From: Mesodorylaimus sp. YZB2_4
Taxonomy: Eukaryota; Nematoda; Enoplea; Dorylaimida; Dorylaimidae
Reading direction: 5' to 3'
Length of the DNA: 64,000 nt
Assembly (NCBI GenBank): GCA_030248295.1
Contig: JASANH010001643.1
Span: 558,001-622,000 of the forward strand
Part shown: positions 35,702 through 54,212 of the stretch, piece after piece
Position numbering within the stretch: position 1 is the stretch's first letter
Layout: each line of letters begins with the position of its first letter
Program-made: the position numbers and the translations under genes
Notes under the pieces: generated by a model
Database searches by the model: none
What the model saw: the letters and a program-made list of their open reading frames with translations, nothing else
What the model was told of the DNA's origin: nothing

Positions 35702-37606
35702 ATGCCGTCGAAAACTCCAGCTATTGGCATAGATTTGGGCACTACCTACAGTTGTGTAGGTGTGTACCAACACGGCAAGGTCGAGATCCTGGCCAACGAT
35801 CAAGGCAATAAGACCACGCCCAGCTACGTTGCCTTCACTGATACTGAACGACTGATCGGTGATGCGGCCAAGGATCAAGTGGCCAGGAATCCAGAAAACA
35901 GCGTCTTCGATGCTAAGCGACTGATTGGCCGTCGTTTCGACGATCCAACTGTGCAATCGGACATGAAGCACTGGCCGTTCAAAGTGGTCAGCGATTGTGG
36001 CAAGCCAAAGATTCAAGTCGAATACAAGGGCGAGACGAAACGATTTGCCCCAGAAGAGATCAGTGCTATGGTACTGATCAAAATGAAGGAGACTGCCGAG
36101 GCCGTGATGGGTCAACGGGTCACCGATGCCGTCATCACTGTACCCGCCTATTTCAACGATAGTCAACGCCAAGCCACTAAGGACGCCGGGGCCATTGCGG
36201 GTCTCAATGTCCTTCGAATCATCAACGAGCCAACGGCAGCGGCACTGGCCTACGGGTTGGACAAGAACATCAAGGACGAGAAGAACATCCTTATCTACGA
36301 TCTGGGAGGTGGCACCTTCGATGTCTCCGTCCTGACCGTGGCTGAAGGAAGCATCTTCGAAGTACTGTCGACTGCTGGTGATACTCACTTGGGTGGTGAA
36401 GATTTCGATAATCGATTGGTCGATTACTTCGTGCAAGAATTCAAACGCAAGTTCGGCAAGGATATTCGAACCAATACAAGAGCGTTGCGACGATTGAGGA
36501 CGGCGTGCGAACGAGCCAAACGCACTTTAAGTAGTTCGGCCGAAGCTTGTATCGAAATCGATAGTCTGCACGAGGGGGTGGATTTCAACAGCAAAATTAC
36601 AAGGGCTCGATTCGAGGAACTGTGCGCCGATCTGTTTCGCAAGACGTTGGAGCCAGTGGAACGAGCTCTGCGAGATGCTCGATTGGACAAGGGCAAAATT
36701 CACGAGGTGGTCCTTGTCGGCGGATCGACGCGTATTCCCAAAGTACAGAAACTGTTGAAAGACTTCTTCAACGGCAAGGAACTCAACTGCAGCATCAACC
36801 CTGACGAGGCAGTGGCCTATGGCGCTGCAGTCCAAGCCGCTGTCCTGACTGGTGTGCAGGACGATACAGTGAAGGACTTGCTGTTGGTCGATGTGGCTCC
36901 ACTGTCATTGGGCATCGAGACAGCCGGTGGTGTCATGACCAAGTTGGTCGAACGAAATACACGAATTCCGTACAAGACCAGTCAAACATTTACCACATAC
37001 AGTGACAACCAACCCGCAGTCACTGTCCAAGTGTTCGAGGGCGAGCGGGCAATGACCAAGGACAACAACCATCTTGGTCGATTCGAACTGACCGGCATCC
37101 CACCAGCTCCACGAGGCGTGCCTCAGATCGAGGTCACATTCGACATCGACGCCAATGGAATATTGAATGTCTCAGCTCAAGACAAATCGACTGGCAAGAT
37201 GAACAAGATCACCATCCGCAATGAGAAGGGCCGACTGAGCAAGGAGGAGATCGATCGAATGGTCAATGAAGCCGAGCAATTCAAGGACGATGATGAACGT
37301 CAACGTCAAAGAGTCACGGCCAGGAACCAATTGGAGAACTATACATTCACCATTCGACAAGCCCTGACCGAGTTTGGCGACAAATTGTCTTCGGAGGACA
37401 AGGAAAAGGCGCAGAAAGCCACTGACGAAGCGTTGAGGTGGGTCGAGAATAACGGATTGGCTGAGAAGGACGAATATGAACATCGAATGCAAGAATTGGA
37501 GAAGATATGCTCGCCTATTATGGCCAAGCTGCATCAGCAGGGTGGAGCCGGTCAGCAACACCAAGGGCAGTCCCATTCTGGTCCAACTGTGGAAGAAATG
37601 GACTAG
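35702..37606 (+). CDS. HSP70: Cytosolic HSP70 chaperone, intronless, 634 aa
   Basis: ATP-driven chaperone of the cytosolic/nuclear HSP70 class. The ATPase domain carries IDLGTTYS (residues 10-17), [12 protein letters not shown] (near 200) and [13 protein letters not shown] (near 340). The substrate-binding domain includes [19 protein letters not shown] and [16 protein letters not shown], and the helical lid holds VERALRD-type and [15 protein letters not shown] segments. No signal peptide or KDEL is present, so it is neither the ER nor, given the tail, the mitochondrial type. The end reads GPTVEEMD where most cytosolic forms end EEVD, the motif bound by TPR co-chaperones. The absence of introns in a region where nearly all genes have them, with the HSE-rich promoter, marks an inducible gene. 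The ATG context is AATCATGCC. Confidence 0.97.
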   Translation: MPSKTPAIGIDLGTTYSCVGVYQHGKVEILANDQGNKTTPSYVAFTDTERLIGDAAKDQVARNPENSVFDAKRLIGRRFDDPTVQSDMKHWPFKVVSDCGKPKIQVEYKGETKRFAPEEISAMVLIKMKETAEAVMGQRVTDAVITVPAYFNDSQRQATKDAGAIAGLNVLRIINEPTAAALAYGLDKNIKDEKNILIYDLGGGTFDVSVLTVAEGSIFEVLSTAGDTHLGGEDFDNRLVDYFVQEFKRKFGKDIRTNTRALRRLRTACERAKRTLSSSAEACIEIDSLHEGVDFNSKITRARFEELCADLFRKTLEPVERALRDARLDKGKIHEVVLVGGSTRIPKVQKLLKDFFNGKELNCSINPDEAVAYGAAVQAAVLTGVQDDTVKDLLLVDVAPLSLGIETAGGVMTKLVERNTRIPYKTSQTFTTYSDNQPAVTVQVFEGERAMTKDNNHLGRFELTGIPPAPRGVPQIEVTFDIDANGILNVSAQDKSTGKMNKITIRNEKGRLSKEEIDRMVNEAEQFKDDDERQRQRVTARNQLENYTFTIRQALTEFGDKLSSEDKEKAQKATDEALRWVENNGLAEKDEYEHRMQELEKICSPIMAKLHQQGGAGQQHQGQSHSGPTVEEMD

Positions 37607-38662
37607 GATTGAAAGTGAAAGTATTAGCTGACAGAGGCTCGCGTCGACACCAGATACTTGTGACGGACAGTAGGTATCGATTCGTGTAGCGGTCATGTGT
37701 AGTGATGAGTAGACAGGCATATTATGGACTGTAAATGTGACTATGGTCTGCGTCATTTGGTATTGATGTGCCGGAATTTGATGTATTGACAGTGTAAACG
37801 ACTAAAATATCTATAATTTCACATACTGCAGACTCTCTTGTGCAGCAGAATTAGAAAAAGGGGAAGCCCAAGTAGGAATGGAACCCAGGTCTTCAGGGTG
37901 ATCGAAATCCGTGGCCAATGCCGCACTCGATCAATAGCCAAGCACCATACAGCGCACTCGAGGATCACAAATTTGACAGTCATTTTTTACTCAGGCGAGA
38001 GGCGGACCCCCCCCCCCTGCAAGTGCACATCCAGCGCGAGAGGCAGACGCCTACCGCTACTAGCCCAGGCCACGACTGGCCCCAAGGATGGCTCAAGCCG
38101 GAACGATCCCACGCAGTCTGCGGACCCTTCGTGCTGAGCTTAGTATTACTTAGTATTAGCCACACACGAAGAGGGCGGACAGTTCCCTAAACCAGTCACG
38201 TATAGGGCAGAGAGACTAGTTCATGCATATTACACACTCGTCCAATAATGGAAACCCTTCACAGCTAAAATAGAATAGCACCAAGGCTTTGTTTTTTATT
38301 CTACTGTCTTCTGTCGAATTTGACTACGCCATCTTTTCCGAATATGACTCATCCTCACTAGCTACAATTTAAATTTCCCGCCTTAGCCTACTTATCTCAC
38401 GACTGCCGTCGCACATCAGCTGTTTGTGCGCTCTGGCGATTCGCCAGCTAGTCGCCCACTGGCAACAAGCGCGAGGTGAGCGAATGGTTTGGCACTCTGT
38501 GTGAACAGTATACGAGACGTATTTATATTTGAAAGCCCCGAGCCTCGGAGTACAGTTCGCTGTATCCTTTTCTGGCGAACGGTTCGGTCGGCGATTGTGT
38601 GGTGCTTATTACTCTTTGTGTAAGATTAGTCCCGTTCATAGACGGTCATCGACACTGAAGAT
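37607..38662. other. Intergenic, HSP70 to BNIP3, with SINE
   Basis: It includes the HSP70 3' region, a family A SINE and the probable BNIP3 promoter. A TATA-like TATTTATATTTG lies near 38520, about 140 bp before the BNIP3 ATG. Confidence 0.5.
37932..38075 (-). mobile_element. SINE family A, copy 4
   Basis: ATAGCCAAGCACCATACAGC, GCACTCGAGGATCAC, GAGAGGCAGACGCCTA and CAGGCCACGA match the other copies. The B-box region is replaced by a C-run (GGCGGACCCCCCCCCC). The tRNA-sense strand is minus. Confidence 0.8.
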
Positions 38663-41516
38663 ATGGCGAGCCGTCACAATAGTGGAATGAAAAAAGGAAT
38701 CATATTGTCGAAAATCGAAGCCAAATTACAGGACGACGAGTCGTCCTTGCAAGGTACAGTATGTTATTTAGCGATTCGGATGAGATCTTGCGTAATAAGA
38801 TGCAGCAGGCGCAGTTTGACTGTGTGTAGGGTATGTGGCATTCCAATGTGTCTGGTTGGGATCGACATGCTGTATTTAAGAACATACCCGTAGCATTTCT
38901 ATTGACGAATCTACATACTGTAGCATAGCAAACAACAGCTCGGCTCGAGTTGCTTTCTTACTTTCGTATTCTGTGCTCGCTCTTATACTTGGCCTATACC
39001 ATCCAGTTATCGCTTTGGTCTTTGTCTGTAGCTTTATGGCTATAAAACCAAGCTCTTCGTAGCGGGTGGCTGATATTGATTACTTTTTCGTGCCAAAGCC
39101 GCACTCACCATAAAAGCACGTGTGTTTTTATTCGTTGTTCGGTAACAGCTTTAGTAAGCCGGTCGTTGGTTTTTTCCGATACCGGTTCGATTGTGGTATG
39201 GCCGTCCTCGCGTAGCCAAGTTTCCCGAGGATAATGAAATTTCTACTACTTTTTCATCACTGTCATACGTTTTCCACGTGAACTGAACAGGCACTATCGC
39301 TCAGCTTAGGCTCTTGATTGATTGATAATTCGTGAGGCAGAAAATGACGGATCGGGAGAAAAGATAAAAAATACAGGGATGAATTTCAATTTTTGACCTA
39401 TTGAGACCAGTCTTAGGATTTGAGCTCAAAATACATAAAAACAGACAGTTCTCGTACTTTGGACCTAGCTTTCCATCTGTCTGAATTTTTTAACTCCAAG
39501 CCTGCAGTATTTTCTGCTTGGGAGGACGCTGTTGAAGAGTACTTGTTGTAAAGCGACAATGTTTATCTTCCATGACTTTTTATATATTTACTTTTTGAAC
39601 ACAAGATTGAGTGACGCTGATGTTGTCGCAGTGATGAGAAGACCCAGTTTTTAGAAAAGTTGGCTTTCTCTCTGTTTAGGCTACCCGTGGATTCGGAACG
39701 AAGTTTGTCAGGAGCGTAAACTATCTGCTTAGTCAGATGCGTATTTTTATTTTAGTTTCAGCTAATCATGTTTCGTGATGTTGGCTTATTTGCTTGCGGA
39801 GGTGTGTCCTCTTAGGACTGACTGGTAATAGGACAGGGTGGAATGGCTTGTTATTTGGCAGGAAAACGTCCTCAGCTGTCTAAACTTGCGGTTTCTACAT
39901 ACCACCTTGTCGCAATTTTCGAATTGGCATTTACTCAAAAACGTGGCGGGGACGGGTTGATTCCGATGAGGGCCCTTACTTTAGGTTTGTTTTCGCTGAC
40001 GCAACCGATCAAACCCCGACTTGTCCCTGGCCGTCGGGGGTTGTTGGAGTTTAGCCAAGGTCGAGTCGAGTGTTTTTATCGAATATCTTGGGAGTTATTC
40101 GGTCAGCCGAGCATAGTGCGATGAAAACAGTCGCGTTCGCTTGATTATATTTCTGTTCTCTGACCGCAAGGCATCGATGGACGATGATGAGTTTCGTGCG
40201 AGGAAGATTCTCTGGCCTGAAGACATTCGGTGCAAGTCTTTTTCTTTCGTTTGCATCTCATAAGTAATCTGCTTTTAACTGATTTTTGCATCGGTCGGAA
40301 ATGGTGTGTCTGGTGTGCAAATTTACTCTGCCGACCATGTCAGTTAGACTAGATGCGCATGCACGGAGGGATAGTCTAAAAGTAAAGTAAAGCTAAGTTA
40401 CGCCGTCTGCCGAGTCTTGTCGCGATGAGTCGGTCGACTAGCAGACATTCACGTGAAGATCATGAACCGAGACGCAAAGCAGTTCGTCTTGACGTATTTC
40501 ACATAATTCAAAAGGACGTGTTTTTCGCCGACCTTTTTCTGATGCTCGTTTAAATATTTCCACGCCAGTATAGGTCCGGTTTGTTCATATTGAAGGGTAG
40601 ATTTTGGATGCAGATATGAGAAGAAGCATAGGCAAGACCGGATTTAGATTAAACAGCGGCAGGATGGAGACTGAAAAGGGATGCAGTTTGGAATGCCATT
40701 GGCCGCAGGTAGCATTTCTGGCATCTGTGTTACTGGTTTCATTCTAATGCTTCACAATGGCATATTATTTGGAGTGGTTACAATACAAAGATTGATGTTT
40801 TTTTAGATAGTTGGGTGGATTTGGCGGAACCACCGAGTCGTGGCAGTACCAGCAGCGTGACTATGTACACTGATCCAGGGCTTCTTATCGACGCGCAACG
40901 AAGCGTTGTCGTCAGTCTTCACAGGTGGGTCACGTGATTTCCTGTTTTTTTGGAGTGCATCCTTTCTCGATAAGTAGTGCGAACGTCGTTTGTTTATTTC
41001 AGTCCAAAAAGCTTGCAAAGTCCAAATGTCGAATTTGATAACACGTTGGAGGCGGTGAAATTTAAATTGGCGTGCGATATTTTGCCACCTGGTCGAAATA
41101 CTGATTGGATATGGGACTGGAGTAGTCGACCGGAAGCGTTACCGCCGAAGTAAGTTATCGATTGTTTCTTGAAATGATTTTGATTAATATTATGATATTT
41201 TAGAGAATTCCGTTTTCGGCATCCTGGCAGTTGCAGTCTGACCACGCCTCCAAATAGTCCGATCAATTATGACTCGGAGCTTTCGTGTTCTCCATTGAGC
41301 TTACGTCATTCGAAATGGATTCGTCGAGAATGGTGTTCGGTGGAAGTTCTCTCGGTTTGGCTGGTCAGTAATGTCGTCACTTTTATGTTGGGCGTGTGCG
41401 TTGGGTAAGCAATTATCGGGATTTTCTTTGTAATAAACAGTGATTGAGTTTTGTGTTTTAGAGTGTTCGTATTCCGACGATACTGCCCGCCCCAGTTGGA
41501 TCCACCCTCTTATTAA
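38663..41516 (+). CDS. BNIP3: BNIP3/NIX-type mitophagy receptor, 203 aa
   Basis: BNIP3 family proteins sit in the outer mitochondrial membrane and recruit LC3/GABARAP to start mitophagy. Exons 38663-38753, 40807-40924, 41003-41149, 41204-41404 and 41462-41516 join in phase for 204 codons. Matches to vertebrate BNIP3 are in order: [15 protein letters not shown] (human ESLQGSWVEL), an LC3-interacting W-V-D-L; the signature [21 protein letters not shown]; and a C-terminal membrane helix [20 protein letters not shown]. In the helix the TxxxGxxxG spacing aligns with the AxxxGxxxG dimer motif of BNIP3. The tail [14 protein letters not shown] faces the intermembrane space in the family. A gene for hypoxia or stress mitophagy next to HSP70 is likely a coincidence. 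Intron 1 is 2 kb and shows no other gene. Confidence 0.92.
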
Positions 41517-42244
41517 GGTCTCCATGGCCTCCAAGCTGTGCGATGCTCGATGCTGAATGCGTTTTGAAAAAAGCTAAAATTCGGTTTTGCTGGATGCTAA
41601 TTGCTTCGAGCAAATGGGGTTTGTGTATTTATGTAAATTTTCAACCAATATGCCTGATGTATTTTTTTAAAGCATGATTTTTATGCTTTTGAATTAACTG
41701 GACGGGAATGAGGGCAAATATCGTGGGTGGGGCCTTGATGAAGGACATGCTTTCGTGGTTGGCCGTGGGGGATTTCTGTTGAGCACTTCCGTTTTCTTCG
41801 GCCATGCTGATGGCTTTATGTAATGAATTTCGTGTAAATTTTGTTACTGTCCACCAAATATTTTTGTAGTCTGGGGCGAGGGAATGGTTTATTTAACTTG
41901 GTGAATCGGCACTGGCGATATTGTTCATGTGATCGCACTAATATGTGTACGATGCCAAACGCTGGTTTGAAAGTGCTTTCTTGGAAGGCTTGAAGTTTGT
42001 GGTCATGTAAAATGTGTACAGGGAGGAGAGTTGAAGGCATGGAGAGCAAGCAAAGGAGCGATATCGCTGATTGACGAGTTTAGCGATCGATGAATCGATT
42101 ATCAGGCATTTTAGTGAGGACTATAGCCTAATAAATTCATTTTTTATCCCTTCATTACTTCACTCAAAAAACAAAACAAAGTTTTGCCACGTTGAACACG
42201 GTTGTTTTAAATTTCTCCGCCCTCCAAATCTCAGACGAATTGAT
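41517..42244. other. Convergent spacer, BNIP3 and ubiquitin-eL40
   Basis: 3' regions of two convergent genes, AT-rich. No additional gene or repeat is seen. Confidence 0.5.
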
Positions 42245-47884
<5,640 letters not shown>

Positions 47885-48304
47885 CATGCTAAAGTCGCTT
47901 CACGAATAATCACGTGTTGGACTATATTTTGGGAGAAGCAACATTTGTCTAAGCTGGCCTGTTAAATATAATACGTGCCAATCCGCGAGTCGACGTCAGT
48001 TTTGATTTAGCTAGCGGTTATGAAGTGATTTTTAAATAGCAGACGTCGATGCTGGCATTTGGGGCTGTTTTTTCACGTTGCCTGTGTCACGTGCTGTGCG
48101 TTGAAGTATACCTACGTGCTTTGTTGTCACTGTAGATACTAGCCTTGTTGGTTTAGTTGGATAGCTGACTGATATGACGCCAATAAAAGGAATTTCGCTT
48201 CGTGAAGGTGATGTTTAATGATGCAGTCATGACTGCCGTATACTCCTGCTTGGTGGGGAAGAGGACGAGGTGTTGATTCGATGTTGGTGTTGTAGGCGGG
48301 TGCG
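47885..48304. other. Intergenic, LETM1 to LRR gene
   Basis: Spacer between two plus-strand genes with AATAAA-like sites near 48181; no gene or repeat seen. Confidence 0.45.
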
Positions 48305-50685
48305 ATGAGGAGCTTATTCCAAATTTCGTTGGCCGCGACGGCTCAGTGGATCGAATCCCCGCACGTGGGACCATCAGTTCATTTATTGCCACCAGCGATC
48401 AAGGCGTTGTTGTTGGAACGTGTTCTGTCACATGACTTGTTGACTACTCGATCGTGGCCTTATTTGGTGCAGAAAGCATATTTTAGTGACTTGCACTACT
48501 TGGCTTTGCCATGCAGCGATCAAATGGATGATAAGTTTATGAACACGATCGCGGGTTCTGGGTGTCAATTGAATGAGATATTCCTCTCTGTGCCCATGAT
48601 ACCAACTGATGAGAGACGGGCCAAGCTGACTGGACGCGGAGTGTCGGCCTTGCTGGGTACGCAAGACGCGTTGGAAGTGTTGACACTGATTTGGTGTGTC
48701 AATTTTAAGCAAGGAGTCTTAAATCGAGTCCAGTCTGATCGGTTGAAGGTGGTCGAGATACACGGGGATGCCATTTGCTCGTGCTTTGCCAACAGTGGAT
48801 ACGTGGTCAGGGATGACGAAGTGCAGTTGTACCAACGCGATGTCAGGTGAGGGTGATCGTGGGGCATCTGCTTTCACAAGGGACCTTTTCATGATCTATG
48901 TAAATAGTGTGCAGTCTGACGATCGATCCTTTGCACGGAGCCGGCAGCTAGGACTTTCACCCGCTAGGATGATGTTTCAGACTTGGACTAGGTTGGGACT
49001 CAGACTTACACAAACTGCACCTATCACTCCCTCCTAATATGGAGCCTGACGTATTACAGTAGGGCGTGCCCAAAACTTACCTTGAGGGATACAAAGCACT
49101 GTGGGGCTTAGAATGGGTCTCCATCGATTGTGGATAGGTTCGATATCGATAGTCGACAAATCAGTTTTGATTTTTGATATCGTTGATATCATATTGTGGA
49201 TTGGTTCCATTGGGTAGCCCTCCATTGGAGAAGATAGCGCGGGGAGTGCATGGTCTCTAAAGCACTCCAGGCAGACCACTTATTCTTAGTCATAGGAGTC
49301 AGAGGCATCAAAGTGCCTAGTTTCTGTCTCCCCTCGAGGTGCGTATCGAGCGGCCAACGAAGGCAACTGATGCACTGTATGCCAGGCCAGTCAAGACAAC
49401 CAAATAACCTTCCCCACAGACCAAGCACCCTATTACTTGTGAGAGGGCCCACAGGCCGTGTCATCAGCATGTATAGTTGGGTTATCGTCCTTGTAGCCAC
49501 AGGGAGTTTAAGTTTGGGTGTTTCCAGCTGTACCAGGGATGAAGTGGGGCCAGAATTGGGAGTCTGATATTAGCTGACTTCATATCACGATCAGATCCTG
49601 TCCTTGGTTTCAGCTTTCTGGCCATTAACAACCGCACGATCACTCATCTCCATTTGGACAGTGTTATTCTGAACTTCGCCGACTGCCATAGCCTCTTCTC
49701 AGCCCTGTCCGACTCCTTGGAACACCTTGTGATTAAGATAATTCGCTATTACACTTACTGCGAAGGCGATCACTGTTTCTATGGTCGTGATTTTATGCCC
49801 TTCCTGGAAATGATCGATGCCAAGTGCAAGCGTCTTCGTTACATTTCTTGTTTCTGCTACAAACCCGATTGGCAACAAAATCGTCAACTTCGTTTGCAAT
49901 CAAAGCAGTTGGAAGTGCTGGCACTGGAAGGGCACGTGTTCGAATCACCAGTTCTATTGCCGTGCAATATCAGGAAATTGAAGTTGAGTGTGAATGGGTC
50001 CGAGAGCAGCCAACATTTCGCCGCATTGACCGACGATCGATTGCCAAATTTGGAGCAGCTGTATATTCATTTTGTAGAAAATTATACAGTGGCTGATGAA
50101 AGTGGTTTGATGGCCATGTTCTCATATTTGGGCCCGAAAATAGTCTCCATCACGGACATCAATGCAGTGATATTCAATCAAATTGCATTCCTGGTCTGCG
50201 AGTTTTGTATGAATTTGAAAACATTAGGTATTCTTCACGTGACAGCCAACAACGTGACTGGCTTTCAACTCATCCCTTTATTTGGCGATGAAGAACGAGC
50301 TAGTCGAATCAAACATTTGCGTTTGACGATCGATAACGCCTCGCAGTCCTTGTTGAGTCTTGTGGCTTCGAATTGTTATAATCTTCGCACTCTCCGCTTC
50401 ATGCCACTCGTCAAGGGCATTAACTGTCGAATTTAGCTCTGGAGTGTCTATTGTCGTTTAGTGAGTGACGAAGGGATAAAGTCAATCGCTGTCAATTGTT
50501 CCTGGGCACTGCAGGAAATATGCATGTTGGAAACTGGTGTTGGCGACGAGGGCGTACTGGCTTTGGCCACTCATTGTCCCCGATTGCGTGTATGTCGATA
50601 CAATGAGAAGAATGTGAGTCCTGATGTGACCAAGAGGTTACGACGATCGTGCGTGGACCGAGTGATCTGTGTGGGCAGCTTGTGA
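48305..50685 (+). CDS. Leucine-rich-repeat protein, AMN1/FBXL-like, 525 aa
   Basis: Exons 48305-48846, 49614-50425 and 50462-50685 join in phase for 526 codons. The repeats are of the cysteine-containing FBXL/AMN1 type, as in LSDEGIKSIAVNCSWALQEI followed by TGVGDEGVLALATHCPRLRV, with earlier less regular repeats (LEVLTLIWCVNFKQ, IKHLRLTIDNASQSLLSLV, SNCYNLRTLRFMPLV). The N-terminus has LPPAIKALLLERVLSHDLLT, which could be a diverged F-box or VHL-box-like helix pair, so a role as substrate receptor of a cullin ligase is possible but inferred. The last intron, 50426-50461, would be only 36 nt; without it the frame stops at 50436. Intron 1 (0.77 kb) contains a dispersed repeat. The ATG context is GGTGCGATGA; an upstream exon is possible. 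Confidence 0.7.
49214..49320 (+). repeat. Dispersed repeat D, copy 2, in LRR intron 1
   Basis: It shares GCGGGGAG, ATGGTCTC, CACTC and TAGGA(G/A)TCA in order with 34880. The body downstream differs. Confidence 0.35.
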
Positions 50686-53600
50686 TTCGGGTTCATTCCA
50701 GTCAGGACCATTCCTTTTCTGGATAAGGTAGTTGCGTGTAGTGATGATGCTTGTAGTGTAGATTTGGTGAAGTGCTTATGTCCGTCGAGCTCGTATGTGT
50801 CCAGTGTTGTGACCATTGCCGCTTGCGGGGGGGGGCGCCTGGAATTCTTGGGGTTGTGGCTCGGCAGGGGGGAGCCAGGGCAGCATAAGAGCAGGCTGCT
50901 GGGTGAGATTAGGGCTCTCCCTTCAGAAGGAACCCCATGCAGACGGTGGGGGCACCAACTCGACTACATACTCTTTAAGGCTACTTCTCTTTCCTTCAAT
51001 TCATGCTGGAAAAGTTCAGGAGTTGACTCCAGGGCAGGCACTTGGTTTGTCTGCGTATTGTCTGTAGGTAAGATCTAGGTCTGTTGAGACATCCTCGTGC
51101 ATTGTGCTTCGTAAAGGATCCTCTGTTCAGAAGCCTTCCCTCACAGTGGCTGTTCGTCAGCGTGGCATCTTAACCGTGCGTTCCCAGCAGCCAGGCTGTG
51201 TATCCTTCACTAGAGCACCCTTGGAGGCGACCCTAGGGGGGTTGAGAGTTGGGTCTTAGGATCATATTCTGCAGGATAAGCCTTTCTACAGGCCTGCCAT
51301 TGAGACCTTGGCTCTCGCTTTAACACTTTCGCCCCCGCCTCAAGAGCGAAGAAGACCTGTCGCTTGCTCAAACTAAAAACACAAATAACACCAAAATGAC
51401 TACCCTTGGTGTGTGATTGATCATAGAATAGCTGGTGAAGTCAAGGATGAGGACAAAGATTGGATTATCAAGCAGCCCATTGGGAGGCACTGTTTTGGTC
51501 CATGTTTCTATTCGATGCAAAATTGAGCGATAAGACATTTTTTACGACTTTGAATTCCTTGATTAATCAGGCCAAAATAAAGAAGGAATCAATCGTTTGG
51601 ACGGTTTGAACATATGTTGTGGTCTAGGTGCGGCATCATTACATAGTGTCTAGTCCACACGGCTGGGGGTGGGCGAATTGACAAGGGCAAATTTACTCCC
51701 TCTTTTTCTCCCCCCCATTCTTTTTTGTTTCCTTTAGCTTTTGTATATGAGTATAGCTACAATTAGTTAGCGCTTAGTAAGACACCAAAACTAATCGCAT
51801 CCTTCAGCAGTATCCAGATGGATGATACCTATGTGCGAGAATCGTCAATTGGACTACTAGCACCAAATGGACCAATTAAAGATAACTTACCGACTTTGAG
51901 TCATCTGAAGCAAATAGAGAGTAGTTTGGCATTTCCAATTAGTTTCTCCCCGCATTTTTCTGCTGGGTTCCTCTGGGGCCTTATCTTTTACTTCCTCCAC
52001 TACTTTACTCCAGCTGCACATATGGTTTAAGGTGCACGTAAAGGTGTGCAGCCCGCGAGTTCTCCTTCCCCCCTAGAGCGTCCCTCCCCCCCGTCTCCCC
52101 CGCGAGGCTTAGAGTGGAGCCCAGAGGTTTCACAGCCCCCCCACTGTCCAGCTATCTCGCGTGAGGCCTAGAGCTTCCAGCTTTCTAGAGTCGTTACCAT
52201 CCGAGCTTCCCCTTCGTTAAGTTCCAAACAATGGTTAGCAGCGATCGGGCCCAACAAGGTCGTATCTCGCATCGACAAATCGAGGAGTCAGGTGCGGCAG
52301 CTCGAGGGGTCCCGCTGGCGCCAGCGATTCCCAGGCCTCGTGAGACAAGGCCGTGGAGACTGTAGAGCGCGATGCCCCCAGGAGTGATGGGATTGGGGAG
52401 AAAGAAATTTCCCGCTTTCTTCACTGCCTTTCTTGTTAAGTTAAGTTCAGTTCAGTGGGACGATCTGGTAAAGTTTTGTCTTGGTTTGAGTATTCGCCCT
52501 TATCAGCAAGGCGACAAGGCGTGAGCGAGCCGTGCTCTCGGTGAGGCTATGGTGGACTGACGGGGGACGGACGGATCGGACAAGCTCTTCCAGCCCCTTT
52601 CCTCAGCGTCTTTGGTGCGCGTCGGATCGGCGGACACTGAGGCGATTGGTAGTAGTGAGTTGGTGCGATTGATTTGCAGCAGGGCTTCTTAGGTGGCCAT
52701 AAAACATCTACACCAGGCCCTAGGTTTGGGTCGAGTCAGGCGACCATGGATGCGCCGATAGAAGCAAAACAGGCTTAGGCTCACAAAAATTTGGAAAAAG
52801 GCTGAACCTCAGCAACATACCTCATTAGGTATATGTTTTCGCATCCTCAGCAGTCGCCCGTTATCCTTAGAGCCGCTTCCGTATTTAGAACAATAGGCAA
52901 CACTTTTACCTCCGTCTATTCTGTTGTAGAGGGCCGCCTTAAGAGCTGTCTCGAGAGGTATCGTCCTGCGATATGTTGGAGACCTTCCTTTTACAAGGGC
53001 GAGGGGGCGCTCAGCGTGTTCAATCGGGGTGGTATCAAACATTTCAAGTTCGGCTTCAACGACAAGGTAAGCAAGGGTTGACTTTGGTTAGGGATGCCTG
53101 GTGCGGGCGAAAGGGGAGAGTAAAGACTCCCGTTACGTTACTCTCTCCGCTCAGATCTAGTCCAAGAGGGCTTCACATTGGCCCTCCCAGAGCGCTGCTC
53201 AGCGCCGAGAGCGTCTCCCAGCGAGTCGCGCGCCCTTCAAGGCTCGTACTTTTCCCCCCAGTTATATCTCGGTTTAGGGGCCTTCGGAGAGGTGTGGAGG
53301 CGTTGTTGTCCGGAGGGGCTCGACCATCAATCCTGACGTCGCCGAATGAGTGCGAAAAAGAGCCAACTGATGTCGATTCTGGATCGAAATGTCGAGTTGA
53401 GCCTCTGCTTAGAGCCCCCCCCTTATTCTAACTAAAGACCTTGCTCATGTTTCCACATACGAGCTCTTCCTGTGTTTACGGAGCCTTGGAGAGATGCTCG
53501 AAAGAGCGTTTCGACGCAGTCGGCTTCGATGCGGAACGAAAAGCGAGATCAGAAGTCTTCCATATCCCCCCTTCGCGTTCTGTTCGTTACATCGCCAGTC

Positions 53601-54212
53601 GCCTCTTTAAAACGGCGTCGAGTTCGCGTCGCCCTATGGTCGCCCTGCCCCCCCACTACGATGCGCGGCCTGTATGTACAGCTTCGGGATCCTCATTCAC
53701 GAGTTAAGATTAGGACAGGTGGGGGCGGAGAGCAAAACTTTATTAGGTTTACAACAGTGGCAAGCCCTCGGCAGTATTTCATGCAGCAGGAGCCGCTAGG
53801 GACGCTCTCCAAGTCGCCAGCGGGTGCGCCCCTCTCGACTTCCTTAGCCGCCCAATCCGCCCTCTACAACGACTACTGTTTTTAACCTCGTTTTATACAT
53901 CGTATTTAATATGCCTTTTTTCATTTTTTTTACGCGTGTTCCGCTACTAAACTATTTTAAGCGGGCGAGAGGTTAGTGTTTCGAGTGAGACGACGACGTT
54001 TCGGCGTATTGAGCCAACACAGATGCAGTTCATATGACGATGACCAGGATGAGCTATTGACAAGTGCGCCAGCTGTTAGACCGTACAAGAGTTTTTCTGG
54101 CGATCAGGATGTCCTTCTTTAAATTTTTGACCAAAGTACGTTTTCTCCACAAGTCAACATTATAGCAGGGCTGTGTCATCTTTTGCCAGACGACCCGAGA
54201 GCAGGCATTGGT
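50686..54212. other. 3.5-kb accessory DNA, GC-rich, no gene recognised
   Basis: From 50.7 kb the composition shifts to GC- and C-rich, with runs (G9 near 50830, C7-C8 near 51710 and 53410). Frames of 137-152 codons at 52973-53431 and 53472-53885 overlap in several phases and look like composition effects, not genes. A frame at 51818 (MDDTYVRESSIGLLAPNGPI) is not recognised. A minus-strand stretch near 53040-52810 (ETALKAALYNRIDGGKSVAY) might be a transposon remnant. The region probably consists of old mobile-element debris. Confidence 0.4.

Noticed and set aside
35669-37756. Long minus-strand frames under the HSP70 gene
   Set aside because: Shadow frames of a strongly codon-biased gene; their translations match nothing and the plus frame is certain.
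53472-53885. 137-codon frame rich in Arg, Ser and Pro
   Set aside because: Overlaps other long frames in GC-rich DNA, no start context, no domain; judged a composition effect.
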